DNA of 64,000 nt from DASSSQ01 sp963839285 (lineage in GTDB: Bacteria; Actinomycetota; Thermoleophilia; Gaiellales; Gaiellaceae). The stretch is taken from contig CAWIUN010000012.1 in assembly GCA_963839285.1 (NCBI GenBank), positions 1 through 64,000 on the forward strand. The letters are read 5' to 3'. Both the position numbers and the translations under genes were made by a program. Below are positions 25,849 to 35,065 of the stretch, piece after piece. Position 1 is the first letter of the stretch. Every line of letters starts with the position of its first letter. Under the pieces are notes generated by a model. That model saw nothing but the letters and a program-made list of their open reading frames with translations. It ran no database searches and was not told the DNA's origin.

Positions 25849-26324
25849 GGCGATGGCCTGGAGCGCGGTCGGCGCCGCCTACACGCTCCTGATCGGCTTC
25901 ATGGTCGTGCTCGTGGTCGCGCTGACCGCCGCGATCGCCGACGGCTGGGCGCTGCGGCAGGCGGCCGAGCGGCACGAGGACGGAAGCCCGCGCTTCTCGC
26001 CGGACGGCTCGCAGATCGCCTGGATCCGGCACGACGACTCCGGCACGCAGCTCTGGGTGATGGCAGGCCGACGGCTCGGGCCAGCAGCCGCTCGGCCCGG
26101 CCGCCCGCTTCCGCTGGACGCGCGGCGGCGCGGCGCTGCTCTTCTCCAGGGGCGGCCCGCGCGTCTTCGTCGTGCAGCCGGAGGGCAGCCCGCCGGTCGC
26201 CGCCGGTCGCGCGCGGCTCGCGAAGCCGGCCCCGCGCGACCGCCGCGGCGGCCGGGTCGTCTTCGTCCGCGGCCACCGGCTCGTCCTGCGCCTGCCGGAC
26301 GGCTCCGAGCGGGCGCTGACGTAG
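25841..26324 (+). CDS. Membrane-anchored TolB/WD40-like protein (one frameshift)
   Basis: About 160 residues. One N-terminal helix (TLLIGFMVVLVVALTAAIA) is followed by a short propeller-like repeat, SPRFSPDGSQIAWIRHDDSG, typical of TolB/PD40 blades. An extra or missing base near 26062 shifts to a second frame with ARFRWTRGGAALLFSRGG, FVVQPEGSPPVAAG and LVLRLPDGSERALT to the stop at 26324. Only two or three blades are present, too few for a closed propeller. The start overlaps the helicase stop by eight bases, so the two are coupled. Confidence 0.65.
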
Positions 26325-26441
26325 GTGATCGAGTCGGCCACCGGTCGGAGGCTCGCGGAGAGCGGAAACGTCCGCATGGTCACGACCGCGCGCAACTCGC
26401 GCGATCGGCCAGGATCGCCGCGAACGGACGCTGCGGCACCT

Positions 26442-26885
26442 TCAGGCGAGCTGAGCGAGCGCCCGCTCGACCGCCTCGGCGGGCGTCGCGGCGGTCTCGA
26501 CGCCCTCGACGCGAAGGCCGGGCTCGAGCACGACGACCGGCCGGCCGAGCCGCTTCGCGAAGCCGATCTCCGCCAGGGTGCCCCAGCTGCCGCCGACGGC
26601 GATGACCGCGTCGCCCGAGGCTGCGACCGCGAGGTTGCGGGCGTGCCCGATCCCGGTGACGACGACGTGCTCGACCCACTCGGACGCGCCGGCGCGGCTC
26701 TCGCCGGGGAGGATCCCGATCGTCGTGCCGCCCGCCTGCCTGGCGCCCCGTGCCGCCGCGGCCATCACCTCGCCGCCGCCGCCCGTGACGACGGTGCAGC
26801 CGCGCCCGGCGAGCAGCCTGCCGACCTCCTCCGCCGCCGCCTCGTGGGCGGCGCCGCTCCCGATCACCGACACCTGGACCGCCAC
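26442..26885 (-). CDS. LOG/TIGR00725-like Rossmann-fold protein
   Basis: 147 residues from GTG 26885. The family resembles the lysine decarboxylase-like LOG proteins. The nucleotide-binding segments are VSVIGSGAAHEAAAEEVGR, VTGGGGEVMAAAARGARQAG and AVGGSWGTLAEIGFAKRLG, which takes the place of the P-G-G-x-G-T-x-x-E motif. LOG enzymes release cytokinin bases or hydrolyse nucleotides; whether this subgroup does so is unknown. GACAAT lies six bases before the start. Confidence 0.82.
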   Translation of the reverse strand: MAVQVSVIGSGAAHEAAAEEVGRLLAGRGCTVVTGGGGEVMAAAARGARQAGGTTIGILPGESRAGASEWVEHVVVTGIGHARNLAVAASGDAVIAVGGSWGTLAEIGFAKRLGRPVVVLEPGLRVEGVETAATPAEAVERALAQLA

Positions 26886-26934
26886 CCGGCGATTGTCGCG
26901 CAACCGGTCGCGCCGCTCCCGCGTTGACCGAGTG

Positions 26935-27390
26935 ATGGACGTCGCCTTCGTGGCAGTGCGCAACGTCTCGATCGCCCTCGCGGGCGGGCTCTGGGTCGCC
27001 TCCCTGCTCTGGGTGGTCGCCGACGCCCGCGCCCGGCTCGTGCGCCCCCGGCGCATCCACCTGACGACCGCGGCCGCCGCGCTCCTCCCCTTCGTCGGCG
27101 TGCTCGGCTGGGTCGTCGTCCGGCCGCCGGAGACGCTCGAGGAGCGGCGCGAGCGCAAGCTCCGCCGGCGCGCGTTCGAGCGCGCGGTGCGGGAGGGCGC
27201 CTGCGCCAACTGCGGCACGGAGGTCGAGGACGACTTCCTCTGCTGCCCCCGCTGCGGCCTGAAGGTGCGCAACCAGTGCGGCGAGTGCGGCAAGCTCGTC
27301 GAGCTGACCTGGCGCGCCTGCCCGCACTGCGGCGGCAGGGTCGAGCGCACCGAGCCGGCCGCGTTCGCCGAGGCCGCGAGAAGCGCCTAG
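26935..27390 (+). CDS. Two-helix membrane protein with double zinc ribbon
   Basis: 151 residues. Two transmembrane helices (about 10-28 and 42-60) precede a basic segment (EERRERKLRRRAFERA) and four C-x-x-C knuckles: CANCG, CCPRCG, CGECG and CPHCG. These would bind two zinc ions in the cytoplasm, a layout like zinc-ribbon membrane proteins of unknown role. Divergent from the LOG-like gene; convergent with the ABC permease. Confidence 0.75.
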   Translation: MDVAFVAVRNVSIALAGGLWVASLLWVVADARARLVRPRRIHLTTAAAALLPFVGVLGWVVVRPPETLEERRERKLRRRAFERAVREGACANCGTEVEDDFLCCPRCGLKVRNQCGECGKLVELTWRACPHCGGRVERTEPAAFAEAARSA

Positions 27391-27399
27391 ATCGAGCCT

Positions 27400-28137
27400 C
27401 TACGGCGTCCGGCGGCGCAGCGTCAGGGCGCCGAGCGCGAGCGCGACGACGGCCGCGCCCAGGACGACCGCCGCGTCGCGCCAGACAGCGCCGCCCGTCT
27501 CGCCGAGCGTGGCCGTCCGGTGGAGGGCGTCGTAGGCGTAGGTCAGCGGCAGCCCCCAGGAGACCCAGTCGAGCAGGTCGGCCATGCGCTCGCGCGGCAC
27601 GAGCAGGCCGCAGAGGAGCAGCTGCGGGAAGACGAAGGCCGGCAGGAACTGCACCGCCTGGAACTCGCTGCGCGCGAAGGCGCTCGTGAAGAGGCCGAGG
27701 GACATCCCGAGCACCGCGTTCAGGACCGCGATCCCGATCACGACCCAGAGCGGCCCGACGACGGCGAGCCCGAGCAGGCCGAAGGCGACGCCGCAGACGA
27801 CGAGCGCCTGCACGACGGCGACCGCCGCGAACGCGATCCCGTAGCCGGCCAGGACGTCGAGCTTCGCGAGCGGCAGCGTCATCAGCCGCTCGAGCGTCCC
27901 CGAGGTGCGCTCGCGCAGCACGCCGATCGAGCCGACGACGAACATGGTCATGAACGGGAAGATCCCGACGAGCGGGCCGCCGATCCGGTCGAAGGTCTGC
28001 TCCTGGCCGACGAAGACGTACTTGAAGAGCGTCAGCAGGAGCGGCGGGACGCCGAAGAGGAGCGCCAGCGTCCGCGGGTCGTGCCGCAGCTGCCGCAGCA
28101 CCCGCTCGGTGACCGCGAGGGTGACCCGCGGGGTCAC
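27400..28137 (-). CDS. ABC-2 type transporter permease
   Basis: 245 residues with six hydrophobic helices and the ABC-2 signature: RVTLAVTERVLRQLRHDPRT at the N-terminus, FPFMTMFVVGSIGVLRERTSGTLERL in the middle and a helical C-terminus. It forms the membrane channel for the ATPase encoded just upstream. The GTG start overlaps the ATPase stop. Typically such pairs export drugs, lipids or polysaccharide; the substrate is not identifiable. Confidence 0.9.
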   Translation of the reverse strand: MTPRVTLAVTERVLRQLRHDPRTLALLFGVPPLLLTLFKYVFVGQEQTFDRIGGPLVGIFPFMTMFVVGSIGVLRERTSGTLERLMTLPLAKLDVLAGYGIAFAAVAVVQALVVCGVAFGLLGLAVVGPLWVVIGIAVLNAVLGMSLGLFTSAFARSEFQAVQFLPAFVFPQLLLCGLLVPRERMADLLDWVSWGLPLTYAYDALHRTATLGETGGAVWRDAAVVLGAAVVALALGALTLRRRTP

Positions 28138-28850
28138 GCCGCCCCGTCCTCGAGCAGCGCCAGGAAGGCCGAGTCGAGGTCGCCGGCGCCGGTGCGGGCG
28201 AGCAGCGCGGCGGGCGGCTCGACCGCGAGCACGTCGCCCTCGCGCAGCAGCACGAGCGAGGCGCAGCGGGAGGCCTCGTCCATCACGTGGCTCGAGACGA
28301 GCAGCGTCACGCCCTCCTCGCCGAGCCGGTTGAACGTGTCCCAGAGGTCGCGCCGCAGCACCGGGTCGAGCCCGACCGTCGGCTCGTCGAGCACGAGCAG
28401 CTCCGGCTCGCCGAGCAGGGCGGTCGCGAGCGAGACGCGCGAGAGCTGGCCGCCCGAGAGCCGCCGCACCTCGCGGCCCGCGTACTCCTCCAGGTCGACG
28501 ACCGCGAGCGCCCGCTCGACCGCGCCCCGGCCCGCGCCGAGCACGCGCGCGAAGAAGCGCAGGTTCTCGCGCACGCTCAGCTCGGCGTAGACGGCCGGCG
28601 ACTGGGTCACGTAGCCGACGCGCGAGCGGAGCGCCGGCGAGCCCGCGGGCAGGCCGAGCACCTCGACCTCGCCGCCGGCGACGACCTGGACGCCGACGAT
28701 CGCGCGCATCAGCGTCGACTTGCCCGACCCGCTCGGGCCGAGCAGCCCGGTGACGGCGCCGCGCTCGATCCGCAGCGAGATGCCGTGCAGCACCTCCCGG
28801 CCGCCGCGGCGGACGCGGAGACCGCGCACGTCGATCGCCGGCCCGTCCAT
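28134..28850 (-). CDS. ABC-2 type transporter ATP-binding protein
   Basis: 238 residues. Walker A is LLGPSGSGKSTLMRA (about 35-49), the Q-loop is GYVTQSPAVYAEL, the signature is RLSGGQLSRVSLA and Walker B/D-loop is LLVLDEPTVGLDP, with the switch His in VSSHVMDEA. It powers the permease that follows. The ATG is seven bases after TAGGCT, whose complement contains the ATG of the divergent NDH-2 gene. Confidence 0.94.
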   Translation of the reverse strand: MDGPAIDVRGLRVRRGGREVLHGISLRIERGAVTGLLGPSGSGKSTLMRAIVGVQVVAGGEVEVLGLPAGSPALRSRVGYVTQSPAVYAELSVRENLRFFARVLGAGRGAVERALAVVDLEEYAGREVRRLSGGQLSRVSLATALLGEPELLVLDEPTVGLDPVLRRDLWDTFNRLGEEGVTLLVSSHVMDEASRCASLVLLREGDVLAVEPPAALLARTGAGDLDSAFLALLEDGAA

Positions 28851-28857
28851 ACTTGGG

Positions 28858-28863
28858 AGCCTA
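28858..28863 (-). promoter_or_regulatory. -10 element of the ABC transporter operon (leaderless)
   Basis: TAGGCT, seven bases before ATG 28850. It overlaps the first base of the NDH-2 start codon on the other strand, so the two divergent genes share a 12-base gap. Confidence 0.55.
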
Positions 28864-30125
28864 TGACGGCGGTCGAGCGCACGGCACGTGGTGGAACGCT
28901 GATCCTCGGCGGCGGCTTCGCGGGCGGCTACGTGGCGCGGCTGCTCCGCGAGCGCGGCGCGACGGTCGTCAGCCCCGAGAACTTCATGCTCTACACGCCG
29001 ATGCTGCCCGAGGCGGCGTCGGGGACGCTCGAGCCGCGCCACGTCGTCGTCCCGCTGCGCGCGATGGCGCCGCACGCGGAGCTCCTGCTCGGCGAGGCGT
29101 GCACGCTCGACGAGGAGCGCAAGCTGGTCGAGGTCGACACCGCCGCCGGCCGCCAGGCGATCCGCTACGAGCGGCTCGTGCTCGCGCTCGGAGCGGTGCC
29201 GCGGACGCTGCCGATCCCCGGCCTCGCCGAGCACGCCTGCTCCTTCAAGTCGCTCGCGGACGCGATCGCGCTCCGCAACCACGTGCTCCGCCAGCTCGAG
29301 GCCGCCGACGCGGAGGCCGACCACGACGCGGCGCGGAAGCACCTCTCGTTCGTCTTCGTCGGCGCCGGCTACGCGGGCGTCGAGGCGCTCGCCGAGCTCG
29401 CCGACCTCGTCCGCGACGCGCTCCGGCTCTACCCCGGCCTGCGCGACGTGCCCCAGCGCTGGGTGCTCGTCGACATGGCGCCGAAGATCCTGCCGGAGAT
29501 CCCGTCGCGCCTCGGCGAGTACGCCGACCGGGAGCTCCGCTCGCGCGGGGTCGAGATCCACGTGGAGACGAAGCTCGACTCGGTCGAGGAGCAGGCCGCC
29601 GTGCTCTCCGACGGCACCCGGATCGAGACGAAGACCGTCGTCTGGACCGCGGGGGTGAAGGCGAACCCGCTGCTCGGCGCCTGGGGCATGCCGCTCGACG
29701 ACCGCGGCCGCGTCGTCGTCGACGGGACGCTGCGGGTCGAGGGCCGGGACGACGTCTGGTCGCTCGGCGACTGCGCCCGCGTCCCGAACGCGGCGGCCGG
29801 CGGCAGGCCCGACCCGCCGACCTGCCAGCACGCGCTCCGGCAGGCGCGGCGGCTCGCGAAGAACCTCGTCGGCGACCCGCGGCCCTACCGCTACCGGATG
29901 CTCGGCCAGGTGGCGACGCTCGGCCGCTACAAGGGCGTCGCGGACGTGCTCGGCCTCGGCCTGCGCGGCTTCCCCGCCTGGTGGGTGACGCGCAGCTACC
30001 ACCTCTACCAGCTGCCGCTGCTGCAGCGGAAGCTGCGCGTCGTCGTCGACTGGACCGTCTCGCTCGCCTTCCGCCGCGACACCGCCGAGCTCGGGACGCT
30101 CGGCCACCCCGAGCGGCTCGACTGA
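28863..30125 (+). CDS. Type II NADH dehydrogenase (NDH-2 family)
   Basis: 420 residues. Two Rossmann folds are seen: FAD-binding LILGGGFAGGYVARLLRERG and NAD-binding FVFVGAGYAGVEALAELADL. VWTAGVKANPLLGAWGMPLD and DDVWSLGDCARVPN are typical of NDH-2 and its relatives. The C-terminal segment (FPAWWVTRSYHLYQLPLL) is amphipathic and would attach it to the inner membrane face. It would move electrons from NADH to quinone without pumping protons. It stands alone, with only 12 bases to the divergent ABC operon. Confidence 0.9.
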   Translation: MTAVERTARGGTLILGGGFAGGYVARLLRERGATVVSPENFMLYTPMLPEAASGTLEPRHVVVPLRAMAPHAELLLGEACTLDEERKLVEVDTAAGRQAIRYERLVLALGAVPRTLPIPGLAEHACSFKSLADAIALRNHVLRQLEAADAEADHDAARKHLSFVFVGAGYAGVEALAELADLVRDALRLYPGLRDVPQRWVLVDMAPKILPEIPSRLGEYADRELRSRGVEIHVETKLDSVEEQAAVLSDGTRIETKTVVWTAGVKANPLLGAWGMPLDDRGRVVVDGTLRVEGRDDVWSLGDCARVPNAAAGGRPDPPTCQHALRQARRLAKNLVGDPRPYRYRMLGQVATLGRYKGVADVLGLGLRGFPAWWVTRSYHLYQLPLLQRKLRVVVDWTVSLAFRRDTAELGTLGHPERLD

Positions 30126-30192
30126 CCGGCCCGCTCGCCGGCCTCCACGAACGCTGAACCGACGCTTCACGCGCGCTCAACACGCTGCGCTC

Positions 30193-30198
30193 TAGCGT
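30193..30198 (+). promoter_or_regulatory. -10 element of the phosphoesterase gene (leaderless)
   Basis: TAGCGT, seven bases before ATG 30206. Confidence 0.55.
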
Positions 30199-30205
30199 CC
30201 GGGCG

Positions 30206-31638
30206 ATGCGACGCCTCCTCCTCCCGGCAGCGGCGGTGCTGATCGCCGCCGCGGCCGCCTTCGCGGTCGCGGCCGCGCTCCCGCGCGGCGGCGGCCGGGC
30301 GATGCGCGCGCCTGCCGGGCCGACCGGCATCCACAAGATCCGGCACGTGATCGTGATCATGCAGGAGAACCGCTCCTTCGACTCCTACTTCGGCACCTAC
30401 CCGGGAGCCGACGGGATCCCGATGCTCCGAGGCGAGCCGGCGGTCTGCGTGCCCGACCCCGCGGAGGGCACCTGCGTCCGCCCCTACCACGACCCCGGGA
30501 CCGGAACGGCGGCGGCCCGCACGACCACACCGACGCCGTCCGCGACGTCGACCACGGCCTGATGGACGGCTTCGTCGCCCGCGCCCGCGCCGGCCGGCGG
30601 CTCGCCTGCATCAAGCTCGACGCCCCGAGCTGCAGCTACGACCCGCGCACCCCGGACGTGCTGGGCTACCACGACCGCCGCGAGCTGGCGAACTACTGGG
30701 CCTACGCGGATCACTTCGTCCTCCAGGACCACATGTTCCAGCCGGACACGTCCTGGAGCCTGCCCGCGCACCTCGACCTGGTCAGCGGCTGGTCGGCCCG
30801 CTGCAGCCGGCGCGGCGACCCGGCGAGCTGCGTGAACGCGATCCAGAGCCCGGTCTCGCCGCCCGGCGAGCCGCAGAACCGGAGCGGCGAGATCCCCGAC
30901 TACGCCTGGACCGATCTCACCTACCTCCTGCATCGCAACCACGTCGGCTGGCGCTACTACGTCGCGGCCGGGAGCGAGCCCGACTGCCGCGACGCCGGGT
31001 ACGCCTGCCCGCGCGTCGCGCAGAACGCGCGCACGCCCGGGATCTGGAACCCGCTGCCCTGGTTCGACACGGTCCGCCGCGACGGCCAGCGGCGGGACGT
31101 GGCCCCGCTCCGCGCCTTCCTCGCCGCGGCGCGGCGGGGGACGCTGCCCGCGGTCTCCTGGGTGACGCCCTCGCAGCGCTTCAGCGAGCACCCGCCGGCG
31201 CTCGTCAGCGCCGGCCAGGCGTACGTGACCCGGCTCGTGAACGCGGTCATGCGCGGCCCCGACTGGCGCTCGACGGCGATCTTCCTCGCCTGGGACGACT
31301 GGGGCGGCTTCTACGACCACGTCCGGCCGCCGCGCGTCGACGTGAACGGCTACGGGCTGCGCGTCCCTGCGCTCGTGATCAGCCCCTGGGCGCGGCGGGG
31401 CTACGTCGACCACCAGGTGCTCTCGTTCGACGCCTACCTGAAGTTCATCGAGGACGACTTCCTCGGCGGCGCCCGGCTCGACCCGCGCACGGACGGGCGG
31501 CCGGACCCGCGGCCGGACGTGCGCGAGCGCGCGGCGATCCTCGGCGACCTGCGCCTCGACTTCGACTTCTCGCAGACGCCGCAGCGGCCGCTGCTCCTGA
31601 AGCCGTACCCGCACGGGCGGCCGGGGGCCTGGGCCTAG
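30206..31638 (+). CDS. Secreted phospholipase C/acid phosphatase-type phosphoesterase (one frameshift)
   Basis: About 477 residues. A signal peptide (LLLPAAAVLIAAAAAFAVAA) precedes the PF04185-type core. HVIVIMQENRSFDSYFGTYP holds the metal and nucleophile region; later segments are DTSWSLPAHLDLVSGW, FLAWDDWGGFYDHVRPP and VPALVISPWARRGYVDH. The frame breaks near 30500; the second frame resumes at NGGGPHDHTDAVRDVDH. Relatives cleave phospholipids or phosphate esters outside the cell. The stop overlaps the convergent NIF3-like gene. Confidence 0.88.
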
Positions 31639-32502
31639 CGCGGGCCCGTTCTCGGCGAAGCGCGCGGGCAGGCCGCGGCGGCGGAACCAGTCGAGCATCG
31701 CCAGCTGCGGCGGCCGCTCGGTGCCGTAGTGGGTCGCGTCGATCGCGGAGATCGTCGCCGCCTCGGCCGCGCGGCGGAAGGCGCGGTTCACCTCCTGCAC
31801 GAAGGGGACGTCGCAGTAGGTGCCCGCGTTGCCGCTGACGAAGGTGTCGCAGCCGCGCGCGAGCGCCGCCTCGAGCGTCTCGACGTCGGCGCCGCCGCCC
31901 GCGACGACGGCGACGCGGCCGGCGAACTCGTGCCCGCGCAGGACGACGTGCACCGGGATGTCGTCGCCGAGGAAGTCGCGGATCCGGGCGACGAGCCCCT
32001 CGAGGGTCAGCTCGCTCGTGCCGCTGACCGCCGCGCCGCCCGGCAGCCCCTCGTCGATCGGCAGGTACTCCTCGAGGTCCTCGAGCCCGATCCCCTGCGC
32101 GAGCAGGCGCGACGGCGAGATCCGCGGATGCTGGTCGAGCGGCGCGTGCACGTGGTAGAAGCTGCACCCCTTCGCCCGCAGCGCCTCGAAGCTCGACCGC
32201 GCCAGCGGCAGGAAGCCCGGGCGGTCGGCGAAGTCGACCGGGTGCTCCGAGAAGAGGAGCGTCCGCGGCTCGAGCTCCTCGATCACGGCGTCGCCGGGGA
32301 AGACGCAGGTGACGACCTCGTCGACCTCCTCGCCGCCGCGCACCATCAGCCCGTTCCAGCGCTCCGGGTAGGCGGGCTCGACGAACGCGCGCCAGTAGGG
32401 ATCGGGATAGACGAGCTCGAAGACCCCCGACCAGTCGTCCCGGCTGACCAGGTCGACGCGGAACTCGGCATCGAGGTCGCCGCAGAGCTCGTCCAGGCGC
32501 AT
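31635..32502 (-). CDS. NIF3/YbgI-like dinuclear-metal protein
   Basis: About 288 residues from ATG 32502. The C-terminal half matches the NIF3 family: GRVAVVAGGGADVETLEAAL, CDTFVSGNAGTYCDVPFV and AIDATHYGTERPPQLAMLDW, with the metal-binding His/Glu set. The N-terminal half carries FSEHPVDF and FYHVHAPLDQHP, also metal-ligand regions. The role of NIF3 proteins is unclear; some are hydrolases. The natural end is ENGPR at 31635 once an extra base near 31650 is removed. It follows ligD by nine bases. Confidence 0.85.
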
Positions 32503-32508
32503 CGGCGA

Positions 32509-32514
32509 AGCCTA
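32509..32514 (-). promoter_or_regulatory. -10 element of the NIF3-like gene inside the ligD stop codon
   Basis: TAGGCT, six bases before ATG 32502. Its first three bases are the ligD stop codon TAG. Confidence 0.5.
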
Positions 32515-34840
32515 GATCGAGCGCAGCGCCTTCGACAGCGACTGCCTGGTGCTCAGCACGCCCTCGAACAGGTCGCCGTGCTCCCGCACCCGCGCGAGCA
32601 CGGCATCCATGGTGAACGCCTGCGGGTCGAGCCCCTGCCGCACCTCCTCCCAGCGGAGCGGCGTCGAGACGGGCGCGCCGGGCCGGGGCCGCACCGAGTA
32701 GACGGACGCGATCGTCTTCCCCTCGCCGTTCTGGTTCGCGTCGACGAGGACGCCGCGGCGCTTGGCCTTCGACCACTCGGTCGTCACGAGGCCGCGGTGC
32801 GTGCGCGCGAGCGCGCCGGCGACGATCTCCGCGAAGCGGCGGGTGTCCGCGTAGGTCGCCCGCCGCTCGATCGGCACGAGCACGTGGATGCCCTTCGACC
32901 CCGAGGTCTTCGCGAAGCTCGCCAGCTCGAGCCGGTCGAGCGCCTCCTTGACATGGAGCGCGACCTCGATCACCTCCGGGAAGCCGGCGTCCTGCGCGGG
33001 GTCGAGGTCGAAGAGGACGAAGTCGGGCCGGTCGAGCCGGTCGACGCGCGAGTACCACGCGTTCATGTCGATGCAGCCCATGTTGACCATCCAGAGGAGC
33101 GCGAGCTCGTCGTCGACGAGCGGCGCCCGGATCGTCCGCGTCTTCCGCGGCGTCTCGCGGGTCGAGACGCGCAGCGAGCACGGTCTTGATCCAGTCGGGC
33201 ATGTGCGAGGGAGCGTCCTTCTGGAAGAACGCCTTCCCCGCCGCGCCGTCCGGGTAGCGGCGCATCGTGAACGGCCTCCCGCGCAGGTGCGGCACGAGCA
33301 CGGGCGCGACCTCGCGGTAGTAGTCCCAGAGGTCGCCCTTCGTGATCCCCTCCTCCTGCCAGAAGACCTTGTCCCGGTTCGACAGCGTCACGACCCGGCT
33401 GCCCCTGCGCACCTCGTCGGTCGGCGGCTCGCTCACGGGCTCCTCCTTCCGCACCTCGTCGGGCGCCTTGTCCTCGCGCAGTCCCTGGTAGGACGGCTGC
33501 CGCAGCCGGCCGTCGTGCGTCCACTCCGAGAACTCGACCTCGGCGACGAGCCGCGGCTCGACCCAGTGGACGTCGCCGCGCCGGACCCGCGGCATCTTCG
33601 GCTCGCTCGGAAACGGCGTCGTCTCGCGCTCGAGCGGCCGCAGCTTCGCGAGCAGCCGGTCGAGCTCGTCCTGCGTGAAGCCGGTGCCGACGTTCCCGGC
33701 CCAGGTGAGCTCGCCGTCGCGGACGACCCCGAGGACGAGCGAGCCGAAGCCGTCCGCGCGGCGGCCCGAGCCCTTCGTCCAGCCGGCGACGACGAACTCC
33801 TGGCGGCCGTGCGTCTTCAGCTTCAGCCAGCTGCGGGAGCGCTTCCCCTCCTCGTAGCGCGAGCCCGCGCGCTTGGCGAGGATCCCCTCGAGCCCCTGCT
33901 CGTGGGCGGCCGCGAGCAGGGCGTCGCCGTCGTCGAAGGCCTCCGAGAGCCGCACGTGCCCGCCGTCGGCGCGCGCGAGCAGCGGCTCGAGCCGGGCGCG
34001 CCGCTCCTCCAGCGTCAGCCCGGTCAGCGGCTCGCCCTCGACCTCCAGGAGGTCGAAGACGAAGTAGACGAGCCTGCCGCCGCCCTGCTGCATCGCCGAG
34101 AAGCTCGAGCGGCCCTGCGCGTCGAGAGCGCAGACCTCGCCGTCGAGGACGCAGTCGGGCAGCTCGTGCAGCGCCTCGGCGACGGCCTGGAAGCGGGCGG
34201 TCAGGTCGTTGTCGCGGCGCGAGCGCAGGCGGGCGTGGCCGCCGGAGACGTAGGCGAGCGCGCGGTAGCCGTCCCACTTGACCTCGTAGAGCCAGTCGCC
34301 GTGCGGGACGTCCTCGGCGAGCGTCGCCAGCATCGGCGCGTAGCGGCGGCCGCCGCCGCGCGGGCGCGGCGCCGTCCTCGTCGTCGCTGCGGCGGATCAG
34401 CAGCCAGTTCTGCTCCTTGCCGTCGAGGTGCGCCGGGACGAGCGTCCACGTGCCCCGCAGCCGCTCGCCGTGCAGGCGCACCGTCAGCCGGCCGTCGCGT
34501 CGTTCCTCGAGCAGCTCGTAGCTGCCGCGGTCCCAGATCTCGACCGTGCCCGCGCCGTACTGGCCCTTCGGGAATCTCGCCCTCGAAGCCGCCGTACTCG
34601 AGCGGGTGGTCCTCGACGTGGACGGCGAGCGCCTTCGCGCCGGGCTCGAGGGGGACGCCCTTCGGCACCGCCCAGGAGGCGAGGACGCCGTCGCGCTCGA
34701 GCCGGAAGTCGTAGTGGAGCCGCCGCGCGTCGTGTCGCTGGACGACGAAGCGACGGCGCCCCGTCCCCCGGCGCGCCGCCGAAGGGCTCCGGCGTCCTCG
34801 ACCGGTCGCGCTTGCGCTCGTACTCGCGGAGCCTCGCCAC
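32512..34840 (-). CDS. ligD: Multifunctional DNA ligase D, PE-LIG-POL order (several frameshifts)
   Basis: About 776 codons from GTG 34840. The 3'-phosphoesterase domain comes first (VVQRHDARRLHYDFRLERDG, then HPLEYGGFEGEIPEG). The ATP-dependent ligase domain follows, with the adenylated Lys in LYEVKWDGYRALAYV and later RSWLKLKTHGRQEFVVAGW. The primase-polymerase domain closes, with DFVLFDLDPAQDAGFPEV and SKGIHVLVPIERRATYAD. It repairs double-strand breaks by end joining with Ku, which is not in the window. The frame breaks near 34765, 34570, 34360 and 33175. With that many breaks it may be a true pseudogene, but each segment is well conserved. Confidence 0.85.
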
Positions 34841-34955
34841 GTGCCGGAAGCATTCCGCATCGGCCGAGGTTTACGCGCGCCTGCTTGCGGCTACAGCACC
34901 GGTCGAAGCGACGCGAGTCGCTGTGGAGCTTCTCCACCTGACGGGGGTTAGGCGC

Positions 34956-34983
34956 TTGAGGCCGGTCTCTTGACCGGCCTCAA
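34956..34983. terminator. Perfect 12-bp hairpin between accA and ligD
   Basis: TTGAGGCCGGTC and GACCGGCCTCAA form a perfect 12-base-pair stem around TCTT. It lies 83 bases downstream of the accA stop and upstream of ligD. It probably ends the accDA transcript, although no T-run follows on either strand. Confidence 0.6.
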
Positions 34984-35065
34984 CGCGTTTCAGGGCCCGT
35001 TGAAAACCCTGTGGAAAGTGTGGATTAGGCCGGAAGACCCATTGACAGCGAGCCTCGGCGCGTGC

